64,000 bases of DNA from Bacteroides sp. CAG:1060_57_27 (GTDB taxonomy: Bacteria > Bacteroidota > Bacteroidia > Bacteroidales > UBA932), in NCBI GenBank assembly GCA_001915575.1, contig MNQT01000022.1, positions 62,001 to 126,000 on the forward strand, written 5' to 3'. The position numbers and the translations under genes are program-made. Below are positions 26,206-35,621 of this stretch, in pieces. Position 1 is the stretch's first letter. The number at the start of each line of letters is the position of its first letter. The notes below the pieces were generated by a model. It searched no databases. It was not told where the DNA came from and was given only the letters and a program-made list of their open reading frames with translations.

Positions 26206-28359
26206 ATGAAGTTCAAGCTTAAATCGGACTACAGCCCCTCCGGAGACCAGCCGGAGGCCATAAGGCAGTTGTGCCAGGCCCTCGGCGAGGGGGTGGGCGA
26301 CGTCACGCTGCTCGGAGTGACAGGCTCGGGCAAGACGTTCACGATGGCCAACGTCATCGAACGCCTGCAGCGTCCTGCACTGATACTCAGCCACAACAAG
26401 ACCCTTGCGGCGCAGCTCTACGGCGAGTTCAAGTCGTTCTTCCCTGACAACGCCGTGGAGTACTTCGTGTCTTACTATGACTATTACCAGCCAGAGGCCT
26501 ACATCCCCTCGAGCGACACCTATATCGAGAAGGACCTCAGCATCAACGACCAGATAGAGAAACTGCGCCTGAGTACCGCCAGCGCCCTGCTGTCGGGCAG
26601 GCGGGATGTCGTGGTGATTTCGTCGGTGTCCTGCCTCTACGGCATAGGCAACCCCGACGACTTCCACGCCCAGACGGTCGAGGTGCGCCGGGGCGAGACT
26701 AGGAGCCTTACGGGACTGCTCTACAGGCTCGTCGAGGGGCTCTACAACCGCACCGAGGCGGAGTTCAGGCGCGGCAGCTTCCGCGTGAGGGGCGACACGG
26801 TGGACGTGTTCCTGAGCGGTGCCGACGAGGCAGTCAGGATAGAGTTCTTCGGAGACGAGGTGGATTCGATATGCCTGATAGACCCGGTGACGGGAGCGCG
26901 CGGGGAGGAGCTCGACAGCATCAGCATCTACCCGGCCAACAACTTCGTGACCACGAAGGAACGCAGCGCCGCGGCGGTGTCGATGATCCAGGACGACCTC
27001 GTGGAGCAGATGAAGTTCTTCGAGGACAGCGGACGCCCCCTCGAGGCCAAGAGGCTGAAGCAGAGGGTGGAGTACGACCTCGAGATGATAAAGGAGATGG
27101 GCTACTGCCCCGGCATAGAGAACTATTCGCGCTATTTCGACGGACGCAGGCCCGGGCAGAGGCCGTTCTGCCTGCTGGACTACTTCCCCAAGGACTTCAT
27201 AACCTTCATCGACGAGAGCCATGTGACCCTGCCGCAGATACATGCGATGTACGGCGGCGACCATTCGCGCAAGTCGATACTCATAGACTACGGCTTCCGC
27301 CTCCCTGCGGCTGCCGACAACCGTCCGCTCAAGTTCGAGGAGTTCGAACAGCTCACTGGGCAGACCGTATATGTCAGCGCGACTCCGGCGGACTACGAGC
27401 TCGAGAAGTCAGGAGGGCTCGTGGTGGAGCAGGTCGTTCGTCCCACGGGGCTTCTCGACCCGCCGATAGAGGTGCGTCCCACGAAGAACCAGGTCGACGA
27501 CCTCGTGGAGGAGATACGCCGGCGCGCGGAGGCCGACGAGAGGGTGCTCGTCACTACGCTCACCAAGCGCATGGCCGAGGAGCTTGACGCCTATCTGCGC
27601 CGCATAGGGATAAGGGTGAGGTACATACACTCCGACATAGATACGGCAGAGAGGGTGGAGATAATCGAGAACTTCAAGGAAGGGCTGTTTGACGTGCTCG
27701 TGGGGGTGAACCTGCTCAGGGAAGGGCTCGACATCCCTTCTGTGTCGCTCGTGGCGATACTCGACGCCGACAAGGAGGGCTTCCTGCGCACCGGCAGGGC
27801 TCTCACCCAGACGGCCGGCAGGGCTGCGCGCAATGTCAACGGTCTCGTGATAATGTATGCCGATTCCGTCACCGGGTCGATGGACGAGACGATACGCGAG
27901 ACAAACCGCCGGCGTGCCAAGCAGATAGAGTACAACAAGGCGCATCACATAGCCCCCAGGCAGGTCGAGGTGCGCCAGAACGTACTCGCCAGCGAACTGA
28001 CTTCGTCGTCCTCATCCAGGGGAGGCAGGTTCAGCGCGGCGAACTCCTACGACAATCCCGTGTTCATCCCCGATCCTTCCGCCCTCGGAAAGGGCAAGAT
28101 CACGGTCGGCTTCGGACATGACTCCCGCCGCAGCGACGGGGACGCGTTTAAGGAGGGCTTCGTGCGGGCGGATCTTGCCGCGGTGCTGCAGGATCCCGTG
28201 ATACGCTCTATGTCCCGCTCGCAGATCGAGAAGATGATAGAGGACGACAGGAAGCGGATGAAGAAGTCTGCCGCGGAACTCGACTTCGCCCATGCCGCAC
28301 GCTACAGGGACGAAATGTGGGCTCTCCAGGAATATCTTAAAGTCTGGAAGGACAGATGA
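26206..28359 (+). CDS. uvrB: Excinuclease ABC subunit UvrB
   Basis: 717 residues, a little longer than most (about 670). Damage-loading helicase of nucleotide excision repair. Seen: Walker [15 protein letters not shown], beta-hairpin region [12 protein letters not shown], Walker [18 protein letters not shown], helicase motifs [20 protein letters not shown] and [16 protein letters not shown], and the UVR motif at the C-terminus ([16 protein letters not shown]). The extra length is a Ser/Gly-rich insert at about 600-660. ATG 26206 is used because the promoter box lies directly before it. The next gene overlaps by 4 bases. Confidence 0.97.
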   Translation: MKFKLKSDYSPSGDQPEAIRQLCQALGEGVGDVTLLGVTGSGKTFTMANVIERLQRPALILSHNKTLAAQLYGEFKSFFPDNAVEYFVSYYDYYQPEAYIPSSDTYIEKDLSINDQIEKLRLSTASALLSGRRDVVVISSVSCLYGIGNPDDFHAQTVEVRRGETRSLTGLLYRLVEGLYNRTEAEFRRGSFRVRGDTVDVFLSGADEAVRIEFFGDEVDSICLIDPVTGARGEELDSISIYPANNFVTTKERSAAAVSMIQDDLVEQMKFFEDSGRPLEAKRLKQRVEYDLEMIKEMGYCPGIENYSRYFDGRRPGQRPFCLLDYFPKDFITFIDESHVTLPQIHAMYGGDHSRKSILIDYGFRLPAAADNRPLKFEEFEQLTGQTVYVSATPADYELEKSGGLVVEQVVRPTGLLDPPIEVRPTKNQVDDLVEEIRRRAEADERVLVTTLTKRMAEELDAYLRRIGIRVRYIHSDIDTAERVEIIENFKEGLFDVLVGVNLLREGLDIPSVSLVAILDADKEGFLRTGRALTQTAGRAARNVNGLVIMYADSVTGSMDETIRETNRRRAKQIEYNKAHHIAPRQVEVRQNVLASELTSSSSSRGGRFSAANSYDNPVFIPDPSALGKGKITVGFGHDSRRSDGDAFKEGFVRADLAAVLQDPVIRSMSRSQIEKMIEDDRKRMKKSAAELDFAHAARYRDEMWALQEYLKVWKDR

Positions 28360-29714
28360 GGCGTTCCGGCATAGTTCTGTTCCTCTTCTGCGTGATAGGG
28401 CTGCTCGCGGCTCTTTCCACCGCCTTCCCTTCGGGAGGCGTAAGGGTTGCCGGGCTGCATCTGCGCTTTCCCTCGGTCACGGATGTGATAGCGCCTGAAG
28501 AGGAGCCGGAGGCCGAAGATCCTGCCGTGCTCCTGGAGAAAAGGAAGCTCGCGGCCGAGCAGGCTGTGCGCGACAACTTCGCCGAGTTCGTAGGCAGCGA
28601 CCCCGCGCGCATATACTTCCCCTCAGAAGGGCCGGAATACCTTGACCCAGTGTTCGAGAGGCTCGACAGCGCCAGGGTAAGTCCCGTGCGCATAGTGCAT
28701 TTCGGCGACTTGCAGATAGAGGAGGACAGGATAAGTTCAGGTTTCAGGAGGGTCTTGCAGGAGCGCTTCGGCGGCAGCGGCCCGGGTTTCATGCCGGCCT
28801 CGCAGGTCTATACACTGACGGCGCGCTGCACCCCGTCGGTTGAGACTGAAAGATATACGGTCTACGGCAACAAGGCTCCGGACGGAGCTTACGGGCCGCT
28901 CGGAGAGGTCGTGAAGCTCGACACGACACTCGTGCTGAGCTATTCGGCGATAGGCCGCGACTATGAGGACAGGGCTTTCTTCGACAGGCTCACCCTGCTT
29001 TCGGGCGGGGGAGACTCGACCCTTGTCGCGGAATGCGCCGGGCGGACGGCGGTGATTCCTGCCGGCTCGGGCCTGCACAGGACGGTGTTCGAACTCGCCG
29101 ACAGCAGCTTCAGCGCAAGTCTTGCACTCGAGGGCCGCGGCGACATCTACGGCGTGCTGCTGGATTCCGAAACGGGCGTGAGAGTGGACAACATTGCGAT
29201 GAGGGGCTGCTCCGGAGAGGTGTTCACCTCGATTCCTTCCGATATGCTCTCCGACTTTTTCCGCAGCGAGGGCGTCGCCCTCGTGGTGCTCCAGTTCGGA
29301 GGCAACAGCATACCCTTCAGCTCCACGACCAAGGCCGTTTCGGCCTACGCCTCGCGCATACGCAGGCAGCTTTCGTACCTTGCCAGGGTCGCTCCGGACG
29401 TGAGGATACTCTTCATCGGCCCCTCCGACATGGCTACGAGGGTGAACGGCGTGACCGCCTCGTATCCCGTGATAGGAGAGTTCGTGGATTCGCTGCGCAA
29501 TGCCGTCACCGGCTCGGGTGCCGCATACTGGGACCTCTATTCCGCTATGGGCGGGCGCAATTCGATGGTGCACTGGGTGGAATCCGATCCGCCCCTTGCC
29601 GGCTCGGACTATGTGCACTTCACCCCGGCCGGTGCGGAAAGGGTGGCTTCCATGCTTTCGGACACCTTCCTGCTCTACTACGACTATTATCACTGGAGGA
29701 AGGAACATGATTGA
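28356..29714 (+). CDS. SGNH/GDSL-like hydrolase, MBOAT partner
   Basis: 452 residues with an N-terminal membrane anchor (about 5-25). Block I appears as [11 protein letters not shown] (Gly-Asp then Leu where Ser is usual), Gly block as [10 protein letters not shown], and block V as DYVHFTPAG with catalytic Asp/His. The usual nucleophile Ser is therefore uncertain. Its overlap with the MBOAT gene (8 bases) is the common pairing for cell-surface polysaccharide O-acetylation, in which the SGNH protein passes or removes the acyl group in the periplasm. ATGA overlap with uvrB places it in that operon. Confidence 0.78.
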   Translation: MRRSGIVLFLFCVIGLLAALSTAFPSGGVRVAGLHLRFPSVTDVIAPEEEPEAEDPAVLLEKRKLAAEQAVRDNFAEFVGSDPARIYFPSEGPEYLDPVFERLDSARVSPVRIVHFGDLQIEEDRISSGFRRVLQERFGGSGPGFMPASQVYTLTARCTPSVETERYTVYGNKAPDGAYGPLGEVVKLDTTLVLSYSAIGRDYEDRAFFDRLTLLSGGGDSTLVAECAGRTAVIPAGSGLHRTVFELADSSFSASLALEGRGDIYGVLLDSETGVRVDNIAMRGCSGEVFTSIPSDMLSDFFRSEGVALVVLQFGGNSIPFSSTTKAVSAYASRIRRQLSYLARVAPDVRILFIGPSDMATRVNGVTASYPVIGEFVDSLRNAVTGSGAAYWDLYSAMGGRNSMVHWVESDPPLAGSDYVHFTPAGAERVASMLSDTFLLYYDYYHWRKEHD

Positions 29715-31521
29715 GCAGGTGCTGTCGTATCTGGGGAGGATATTCTCGTTCGATCCGGCCTCTCCGCTGCTTTTCACGAGCTTCCACTTCTGGGTGTTCT
29801 TCGCACTGGTGTACGCCGGTTTCGCCCTCGCCGGGAACCGCCTGATGCTGCGCAACGCTTTCCTTCTGCTCGCGAGCCTGCTGTTCTACTACAAGACAAG
29901 CGGACTGTCGGTGCTGATACTGATGTTCGTGACAGTGTCGGACTATCTGATAGCAGGCAGGATATACCGCAGTCCGAGCCCGCGTGCGCGCAAGGCCTGG
30001 CTCACGTTGAGCATCTTCATAGACCTTCTGATACTCTGCTACTTCAAGTATTCCTACTTCCTCGCCGATGCCCTTACCTCGCTTACGGGGCTGGAGTTCC
30101 GTGCGGTGAACCTGTTCGGCAGCGGAAGCATAGTGCTCCCGGTGGGCATATCGTTCTATATCTTCCAGGTGATAAGCTATACCGTGGATGTGTACAGGGG
30201 CGATGTGAAGCCGGTGCGCAACATACTCGACTTCGGCTTCTATGTGAGCTTCTTCCCCCAGCTCGTGGCAGGGCCCATTGTGAGGGCGAGCGAGTTCATC
30301 CCGCAGATCTACAGGAAGTTCTCCCTTAGTCGCAGGCAGTTCGGGCTGGCAGTGTTCTGGGTCATGAGCGGCCTTGCGAAGAAACTGATACTCAGCGACT
30401 ACATAGCCGTGAACTTCGTCGACAGGGTGTTCGAGAACCCGCTGCTGTTCACCGGATTCGAGAACTTCGCGGCACTCGTGGGCTATTCTCTCCAGGTGTA
30501 CGCCGACTTCTCGGGCTACACCGACATAGCCATAGGCATAGCGATGATGATGGGCTTCTACCTGCCGCAGAACTTCGACTCGCCCTACAAGGCCTCCAAT
30601 CCGCAGGACTTCTGGCGCAGGTGGCACATGTCTCTGAGCCGCTGGCTCAAGACCTATCTCTACATCCCCCTCGGTGGCAACCGCAGGGCCAGTTTCGGCA
30701 CCTGGCTGTGGATAGGGCTCTTCGCGCTGATTGCCGCCCTGCTCTCCGGAAGCCTTCTGGTATCGCTCGTGTTCGTGGTGCTGGCATCCGCGTGCGCCCT
30801 GCTCGCGCTGCTGCGTCCATCGTCGCGCAAGGTCATAACATCCAACATCAACCGCTTCATTACGATGCTGCTCGGCGGCCTGTGGCACGGGGCGTCGTGG
30901 AACTTCATAATCTGGGGCGGACTGAACGGCATCGGACTCGTCGCCTGGCAGCTGTGGAAGGGCATGGCCCGGTGGCTGCGCATGGCCCTTATGACCCTGC
31001 TCTGCGCCGCTGCCGTCACGGCGGCACTGGCCTGGAATGCCCCGATATGGAATATACTTGCCGTATGGGCCGCCGTGCTCTGGCTCGGAACCCTCGTGCG
31101 GACCGTCTACAGCCTGTTCGGCGGCAAGGGCTGCGGCAGGGCCGGATATATATGGGGTGTCGCACAGACCTTCGCCTTCATCACCTTCACGCGGCTTTTC
31201 TTCCGCAGCGGCAGCAACCTCGACCCGGCCACGGCCAACGAGACGGCGATACGCACCGCCAGGAACATGGTGGAACGCATAGGCTCCGACTGGAACCTCC
31301 AGCTCGCCGGGCAGATATGTGCCGAGTACTGGAAACCTTTCTCGCTGATCGTGCTCGGCCTCGCGATACACTGGCTCCCGTCGCGCTGGAAACGCCGCTT
31401 CAGGATAAACTTCGCGCTGCTGCCCCTCCCGGTGCTCGCCATAGTGGTGGTCGCGATAGTGTTCATACTCTACCAGTTCTCGAGCGCCGGACTCCAGGCG
31501 TTCATATATTTTCAGTTCTGA
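29707..31521 (+). CDS. MBOAT family membrane O-acyltransferase
   Basis: 604 residues, about 11-13 membrane helices. Signatures: LPVGISFYIFQVISYTVDVYRG, FFPQLVAGPIVRA, FWRRWHMSLSRWLKTYLYIPLGGNR, and the catalytic His in MLLGGLWHGASWNFIIWG. It should carry acyl groups across the membrane to surface polymers together with the preceding SGNH protein (alginate-acetylation/DltB-like type); the acceptor is unknown. ATG 29707 overlaps the SGNH stop. The WYL gene starts only 3 bases after its stop, so it marks the last core gene before the island. Confidence 0.93.
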   Translation: MIEQVLSYLGRIFSFDPASPLLFTSFHFWVFFALVYAGFALAGNRLMLRNAFLLLASLLFYYKTSGLSVLILMFVTVSDYLIAGRIYRSPSPRARKAWLTLSIFIDLLILCYFKYSYFLADALTSLTGLEFRAVNLFGSGSIVLPVGISFYIFQVISYTVDVYRGDVKPVRNILDFGFYVSFFPQLVAGPIVRASEFIPQIYRKFSLSRRQFGLAVFWVMSGLAKKLILSDYIAVNFVDRVFENPLLFTGFENFAALVGYSLQVYADFSGYTDIAIGIAMMMGFYLPQNFDSPYKASNPQDFWRRWHMSLSRWLKTYLYIPLGGNRRASFGTWLWIGLFALIAALLSGSLLVSLVFVVLASACALLALLRPSSRKVITSNINRFITMLLGGLWHGASWNFIIWGGLNGIGLVAWQLWKGMARWLRMALMTLLCAAAVTAALAWNAPIWNILAVWAAVLWLGTLVRTVYSLFGGKGCGRAGYIWGVAQTFAFITFTRLFFRSGSNLDPATANETAIRTARNMVERIGSDWNLQLAGQICAEYWKPFSLIVLGLAIHWLPSRWKRRFRINFALLPLPVLAIVVVAIVFILYQFSSAGLQAFIYFQF

Positions 31522-31524
31522 GTT

Positions 31525-32457
31525 ATGTCAAAGCAAGGTTACATCCAACGCTATCTGCTGATTATCCGTCTGGTACGGAACAACAGGTACATTCCGCTCT
31601 CCGAGCTTGTCCGCAAGGTGGATGACGGGCTGGCGTATTATGACGACACCGGCGATGTCGGCGTCTCCAGAAGGACTATCCTGCGCGACCTGCAGGAGAT
31701 ACGGTCCGGCATGAACATCAGCATCGAGTATTCGAGGCAGAAAAAAGGCTATTACATACCGGAGGACGAAGACCAGATATCCGACATAGAAAGGATATTG
31801 GAACAGTATGACCTCATGACTTCGCTCCATGCGAGGGAGGAACTGGCCTCGTTCGTCTTTCCCGAAAAGCGCAAGCCACGTGGTACCGGATTCCTCTCGC
31901 CGCTGATACATGCGATAAAGCGTAAGCTGATAGTGGAGTTTACCTATGTGAAGTTTAACAATTCGGTCTCGAGTTTCCGCCGTGTGATGCCGTATGCCCT
32001 GAAGGAGGGTAGGGGCAGGTGGTATCTGCTGGCTGTCGAGATAGGGGAGAATGTCCGTCATGCCGGCGAAATCAAGAGCTGGGGACTCGACCGCATCAGG
32101 GACTTGATTGTCACGAAGGAGCGCTTTACGAGGAATCCCGCGATCGATCCCGAAAAGGAATTCAAGGATGTAATAGGCGCCTATTCCAAGGAAGAACTTC
32201 CGGTCGAGGAGGTTATACTGTCGTTTTCGCCCAAGGCCGGCAGGTATAACGAAGCCTTTCCCCTACATTCGTCGCAGGAGACTCTGGTCGACAATGACAT
32301 GGAATTCCGTATCCGCCTGAGAATCAAGATTACATACGACTTCAAGCAGGAGCTCCTGTCGCAGAGCAGAGACCTCGTAGTCATCGCGCCCGAACATCTC
32401 CGCCGGGAACTCTGCGAAATATACCGGAAGGCACTGGAGAGGAACGGCGGAGGTTGA
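31525..32457 (+). CDS. WYL-domain transcriptional regulator
   Basis: 310 residues: N-terminal winged helix-turn-helix (IPLSELVRKVDD ... GVSRRTILRDLQEI), WYL domain (LIVEFTYVKFNN ... MPYALKEGRGRWYLLAVE, with W-Y-L visible) and a C-terminal WCX-like extension. WYL regulators sense ligands, often nucleic acid, and BrxR/CapW-type members repress phage-defence operons by binding palindromes. It starts 3 bases after the MBOAT gene without a promoter of its own, and precedes a region with five copies of a 19-bp palindromic promoter module. I infer that it controls those units; the sequence alone does not prove it. Confidence 0.88.
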   Translation: MSKQGYIQRYLLIIRLVRNNRYIPLSELVRKVDDGLAYYDDTGDVGVSRRTILRDLQEIRSGMNISIEYSRQKKGYYIPEDEDQISDIERILEQYDLMTSLHAREELASFVFPEKRKPRGTGFLSPLIHAIKRKLIVEFTYVKFNNSVSSFRRVMPYALKEGRGRWYLLAVEIGENVRHAGEIKSWGLDRIRDLIVTKERFTRNPAIDPEKEFKDVIGAYSKEELPVEEVILSFSPKAGRYNEAFPLHSSQETLVDNDMEFRIRLRIKITYDFKQELLSQSRDLVVIAPEHLRRELCEIYRKALERNGGG

Positions 32458-32484
32458 AAATCCCGAAACAGTTTCTTATATTTG
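32453..32484 (+). promoter_or_regulatory. Putative promoter reading into 32490-32650
   Basis: GTTG (32453-32456), 20 bases, TATATTTG (32477-32484). It overlaps the end of the WYL gene and is separate from the palindromic module at 32669, so it may serve a small RNA or a second leader of the 654-aa gene. Confidence 0.45.
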
Positions 32485-32489
32485 AGGAA

Positions 32490-32650
32490 CTGAAATATCG
32501 CAACACTTCATCTTGCCTGTTGGAACCTGACAATTTCAAATTGATGCAAAAGATGAGGTCTGCTTACGCGTTGCGTGGGCATTCCTGTCGTGCATCAAAG
32601 GTTTTGTCAGGACCTCAACAGCCGCCGGGATCGCCCACGCTTTTCTGTCG
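32490..32650 (+). ncRNA. Candidate structured RNA with crossing stems
   Basis: About 160 bases without a convincing reading frame lie between a promoter-like pair and the palindrome at 32669. Two perfect 8-bp complementary pairs are present: CCTGACAA (32526-32533) with TTGTCAGG (32604-32611), and GCGTGGGC (32573-32580) with GCCCACGC (32633-32640), the latter followed by TTTTC. The pairs interleave, which is a pseudoknot-like topology, and the end resembles a terminator. It could also be remnant DNA; no homologue is known to me. Confidence 0.3.
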
Positions 32651-32668
32651 GTAAAGATAGGCGGGTAT

Positions 32669-32703
32669 AGTGCCACCGTGTGGCACTGTGAAGGATAATT
32701 TTG
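32669..32703 (+). promoter_or_regulatory. Island palindromic promoter module, copy A
   Basis: AGTGCCACCGTGTGGCACT (32669-32687, perfect 8-bp arms), 8 bases, then -7 box TAATTTTG (32696-32703). The palindrome occupies the place of the -33 element and lies upstream of the predicted transcript start, so it is an operator rather than an RNA hairpin. It serves the 654-aa gene at 32733. Confidence 0.8.
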
Positions 32704-32732
32704 CACCGTAATGACATTAAGACCGATATGCA

Positions 32733-34697
32733 ATGAAAGATCAAGGACATGGCAGCCACTGGGAGACAGTGCTGGGACAGGAAAGCGTCGCCGATGCTCT
32801 CCACGAAATCGTACTGAACAGCGGGGTGCTGAGGGCAAAGGATGTGCTCACACTTCTGGGCCCGACATCTGAACTTTTGGATTCGATATCTGATAGTCCT
32901 GTGCACTACATGACTATCCTTACCAACGGTAACGGTGCCAATGAACTGGTGTCCGCATATCCGTTTGCCGATGAGGGGGCACTGCTGAAAGGACAGATTA
33001 CCGACATCGAGATATGGAACAACAATGAGGAGGCGGTAGTGACCATGCAATTCGGCGAGGGCCGTGAAATAAGTTTCTTTGCCACCGACTATCATATCAA
33101 TAAGGATAAATACCGGCCGGGAAGGTATTGCGATGTCAGGCTTGCTGCCTTTGCGTACAAATGTAAGGTGGAGGATACAGGGAGGCTGTCTTTCCGGCTG
33201 GAAGGCGACGCCGCAAGCAATTTCAGGGCAAAGATTGGGGAGGACGAACATGATGAATCTCCGATTTCTTTTGATGCGTCCGAAATGACGAGTTTGCTTT
33301 CGATGAGTGAGGATTACAAGGATGACTATCAGTTCCTGTCGCCGGTGCAGTATGTCGAAGCATTTGAAACCTTGGGTGTCCGTATGCTCATCATCGGAAT
33401 ATCCGTGGATGTCGGTCTCGATGAAGGCGACAGGGTTCCGTTACCTCTTTTTGTCCGCGAATCCATGTTTGACGGGGAGGACAATCCGAAGCCAGAGGCA
33501 GGGGAGTCCGTAGGCGGGATATTGTGGATGCAGGGGCATCTTGACAGGTGGTATGAAGGTCTGAAGCAGTCCGGATCCGGCTGTGACGATGATTCCGCCC
33601 AAGACACAGACCCTTCCCGGGACTGCTCGCTGCCGACCAGAATGTCCGAGATACTGAACGAATCGTGGAGGATATTCCGTGATACGATATCCGTGGAGAA
33701 CGGTTGTGACAGGGATTCATGCTGCCGGCTTTTTGCCGATATCATCAGGCGGCAGGCATCCGGCGAGACGGGATTTTTCGTCCGGACCGATGTCTTTCCC
33801 GATTCTGCCCGACGGAAAAAGGTGGATATAGCGTGCGGATTCGAGGCGGCGGGAAAGCCCCTATGTTCCTGCGCTATCCTGCTGAGGTCTGTCAAGGACA
33901 ATAACGCCTTCACGGGCAAGATGTTCAGGATATACAAGGACCTGCATTTCCTCGAAAGCCTCCTGGAGCGGCAGGAAGAGGGCGCGTGCGGATATTCCGA
34001 ATGCAGGTTCTATATGCTCACCCCTGTCGAAGCGTTCAGGAAGACGCCTGCATATAAGACCAAGTCGGAAGATTTCCCGGAGTTCGGTCTGAACCTGCCC
34101 GAAACGGCGAAATATGTCAGGTATCATGATGCCCGCGGTAGCGGCGAGAGACAGGAACTCTTCTTCAGGAAGGAATATCCTGTCAGCTGGTATACGCGGA
34201 CTGGAGAACAGCCGGACTGGCATTTCCTTGAAATCGACCTCGACAAGGTAGTGGACTGTATTGTCGGAGTCTATCGCGTCCACGACGACGGTGGCCTGAT
34301 ATATCAGCACGGCATAATAACGGAAAACGAGTATGAAGATCTTATCGACGGAAATTCTGACGACGGTCTCGAGGCTGCATTCCGGCTTTCCGAGACGCCT
34401 TTCGAAAAGGCGGAGCTTCAGCCCTGGACTATTGAGAAAGGCAAGATCTTGTATGCTTCGGATATAAGAGTGGGCAAGTCGGCGTCTGCCGTGATATGCG
34501 ATGTCCTCAGCGATTTTCTCGCAATCAATGCAGAGGAAATGGGCGGCTGGACGCTGAGGGTGAGGATAGAGGACGGGAAACTGATAAGATATTTTTCGAA
34601 GTCGGACATGTATCTCGCTGTCGGAAAGGAAAGGCGCGGTATCGCCCTTAGGAGCCAGGTTGCCTATTATGAAACCGATACGGAAGGATTCTATTAA
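32733..34697 (+). CDS. Unrecognised 654-aa protein with degenerate PD-(D/E)XK-like domain
   Basis: 654 residues. Residues about 1-275 are a domain I cannot name (GALLKGQITDIEIWNNNEE ... ISFFATDYHINKDKY looks like a beta-barrel; later VRMLIIGISVDVG and SVGGILWMQGHL). Residues about 298-654 are homologous to the 441-aa protein at 35622 and, in part, to the 228-aa protein at 34711. The nuclease-like core reads KKVDIACGF...CAILLR (D365, L383-L384-R385), so the Glu and Lys of ExK are lost. The first 25 codons and the leader nearly match those of the gene at 35622. No signal peptide or membrane segment. Driven by palindromic module A; the 34711 gene follows after 13 bases, so they form an operon. 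Confidence 0.75.
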   Translation: MKDQGHGSHWETVLGQESVADALHEIVLNSGVLRAKDVLTLLGPTSELLDSISDSPVHYMTILTNGNGANELVSAYPFADEGALLKGQITDIEIWNNNEEAVVTMQFGEGREISFFATDYHINKDKYRPGRYCDVRLAAFAYKCKVEDTGRLSFRLEGDAASNFRAKIGEDEHDESPISFDASEMTSLLSMSEDYKDDYQFLSPVQYVEAFETLGVRMLIIGISVDVGLDEGDRVPLPLFVRESMFDGEDNPKPEAGESVGGILWMQGHLDRWYEGLKQSGSGCDDDSAQDTDPSRDCSLPTRMSEILNESWRIFRDTISVENGCDRDSCCRLFADIIRRQASGETGFFVRTDVFPDSARRKKVDIACGFEAAGKPLCSCAILLRSVKDNNAFTGKMFRIYKDLHFLESLLERQEEGACGYSECRFYMLTPVEAFRKTPAYKTKSEDFPEFGLNLPETAKYVRYHDARGSGERQELFFRKEYPVSWYTRTGEQPDWHFLEIDLDKVVDCIVGVYRVHDDGGLIYQHGIITENEYEDLIDGNSDDGLEAAFRLSETPFEKAELQPWTIEKGKILYASDIRVGKSASAVICDVLSDFLAINAEEMGGWTLRVRIEDGKLIRYFSKSDMYLAVGKERRGIALRSQVAYYETDTEGFY

Positions 34698-34710
34698 CAT
34701 TTAAAACATA

Positions 34711-35397
34711 ATGATCATGGAAGAGTTAAAATTAGTTTCAAATGATTGTCGGTCAAGGATGGATGAAATCCTCAACGCCTCATGGAAGGTCTTCAAGTGG
34801 CAGTTTGTCAATAAGGCCTTTGTGAATGGTATTACAAGCGAGGCCTCGTTCCAGTTCCATTTTGCCTCGATTATAAAGTCGATAGGCGATATGTATGTCT
34901 CTCCTAAAGAAATGTTTTATGTCGACATAGAGACAAAATGGAACAATAAGAAAATCGATATTACCTGCGGGTTCTGTGAATCCGGAGAAAAGCAGCCTCT
35001 GTATAACTGTGCCATTGAATTGAAATTCAAGCGGAAGAGAGATTCGAAAGGGACTTTTTCTGCAGATAGGATATTCAAAATGTATAGAGACATAGATTAT
35101 CTTGAAAGAGAAACCGGAGTGAAGGGAAATGATAAGGATAGCTGTTATTCGGAGGGTAGGTTCTATCTTATAACGGACAACAGCTCGTATAAAAATTCAG
35201 AGGTTGAGTCCGAAGGGCCGGTTTTCGGACTGAAAGACGGTGGAACGACATCTACGCAGCCGTTCCGGGCCGAGAATGAATCCATGCAGTTGACAAAAGC
35301 ATATCCTATTGTATGGGATGAACGCAAATCGATAGGAAAATCGCTCTCTGATAAATGGTATTTCCTTGAAATTGCTGTGGCTGGTGTGACTAAGTAG
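34711..35397 (+). CDS. PD-(D/E)XK nuclease-like protein
   Basis: 228 residues. The core KKIDITCGF ... NCAIELKFKRK gives D83, E103 and K105 in the order of a PD-(D/E)XK nuclease, followed by RIFKMYRDIDYLERE, which matches the helix after the core in the 654- and 441-aa relatives. It is the only one of the three to keep ExK, so it is the likely enzyme of the group. Target unknown. The reading frame continues in phase after the TAG for about 50 codons, the first 25 or so protein-like (GFLSDDLRAAGIDKYALQVP), so the gene may be shortened by a nonsense change. ATG 34717 is an alternative start. Confidence 0.68.
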   Translation: MIMEELKLVSNDCRSRMDEILNASWKVFKWQFVNKAFVNGITSEASFQFHFASIIKSIGDMYVSPKEMFYVDIETKWNNKKIDITCGFCESGEKQPLYNCAIELKFKRKRDSKGTFSADRIFKMYRDIDYLERETGVKGNDKDSCYSEGRFYLITDNSSYKNSEVESEGPVFGLKDGGTTSTQPFRAENESMQLTKAYPIVWDERKSIGKSLSDKWYFLEIAVAGVTK

Positions 35398-35488
35398 CCT
35401 GGCGGTCCGCAGGGATTCCTCTCAGATGACTTGAGAGCAGCAGGAATTGACAAATATGCCCTACAGGTGCCTGTGAGGTTATTTTTGC

Positions 35489-35516
35489 AAACCCCGCTAC
35501 TCTTGGGTTTTTTATA
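35489..35516 (+). terminator. Rho-independent terminator
   Basis: AAACCC / GGGTTT with a 10-base loop ending in a run of six T, 92 bases after the stop at 35397. It closes the 32733-34711 transcript. The rest of 35398-35556 holds only the in-frame extension described for the nuclease-like gene. Confidence 0.65.
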
Positions 35517-35556
35517 TGTTGCGGCATCAAACGATAATGTCGTAACTTTCTTATAG

Positions 35557-35592
35557 AGTGCCGTGTCCCGGCACTGTGGATGTCTATTTTTG
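35557..35592 (+). promoter_or_regulatory. Island palindromic promoter module, copy B
   Basis: AGTGCCGTGTCCCGGCACT (35557-35575, 7-bp arms), 9 bases, -7 box TATTTTTG (35585-35592). The following leader (GTGCCGTAATGGCATTAA...) nearly repeats that of copy A. It serves the 441-aa gene at 35622. Confidence 0.8.
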
Positions 35593-35621
35593 TGCCGTAA
35601 TGGCATTAAAACCGATGTGCG

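Noticed and set aside
26107..27264. 385-codon open frame opposite uvrB
   Set aside because: Antisense shadow of a certain gene.
28012..28293. 93-codon minus-strand ORF in the 3' part of uvrB
   Set aside because: Overlaps the UvrB UVR motif coding region and has no independent support.
29620..31371. 583-codon open frame opposite the MBOAT gene
   Set aside because: Shadow of the MBOAT frame; its translation is rich in Arg, Glu and His with no domain pattern.
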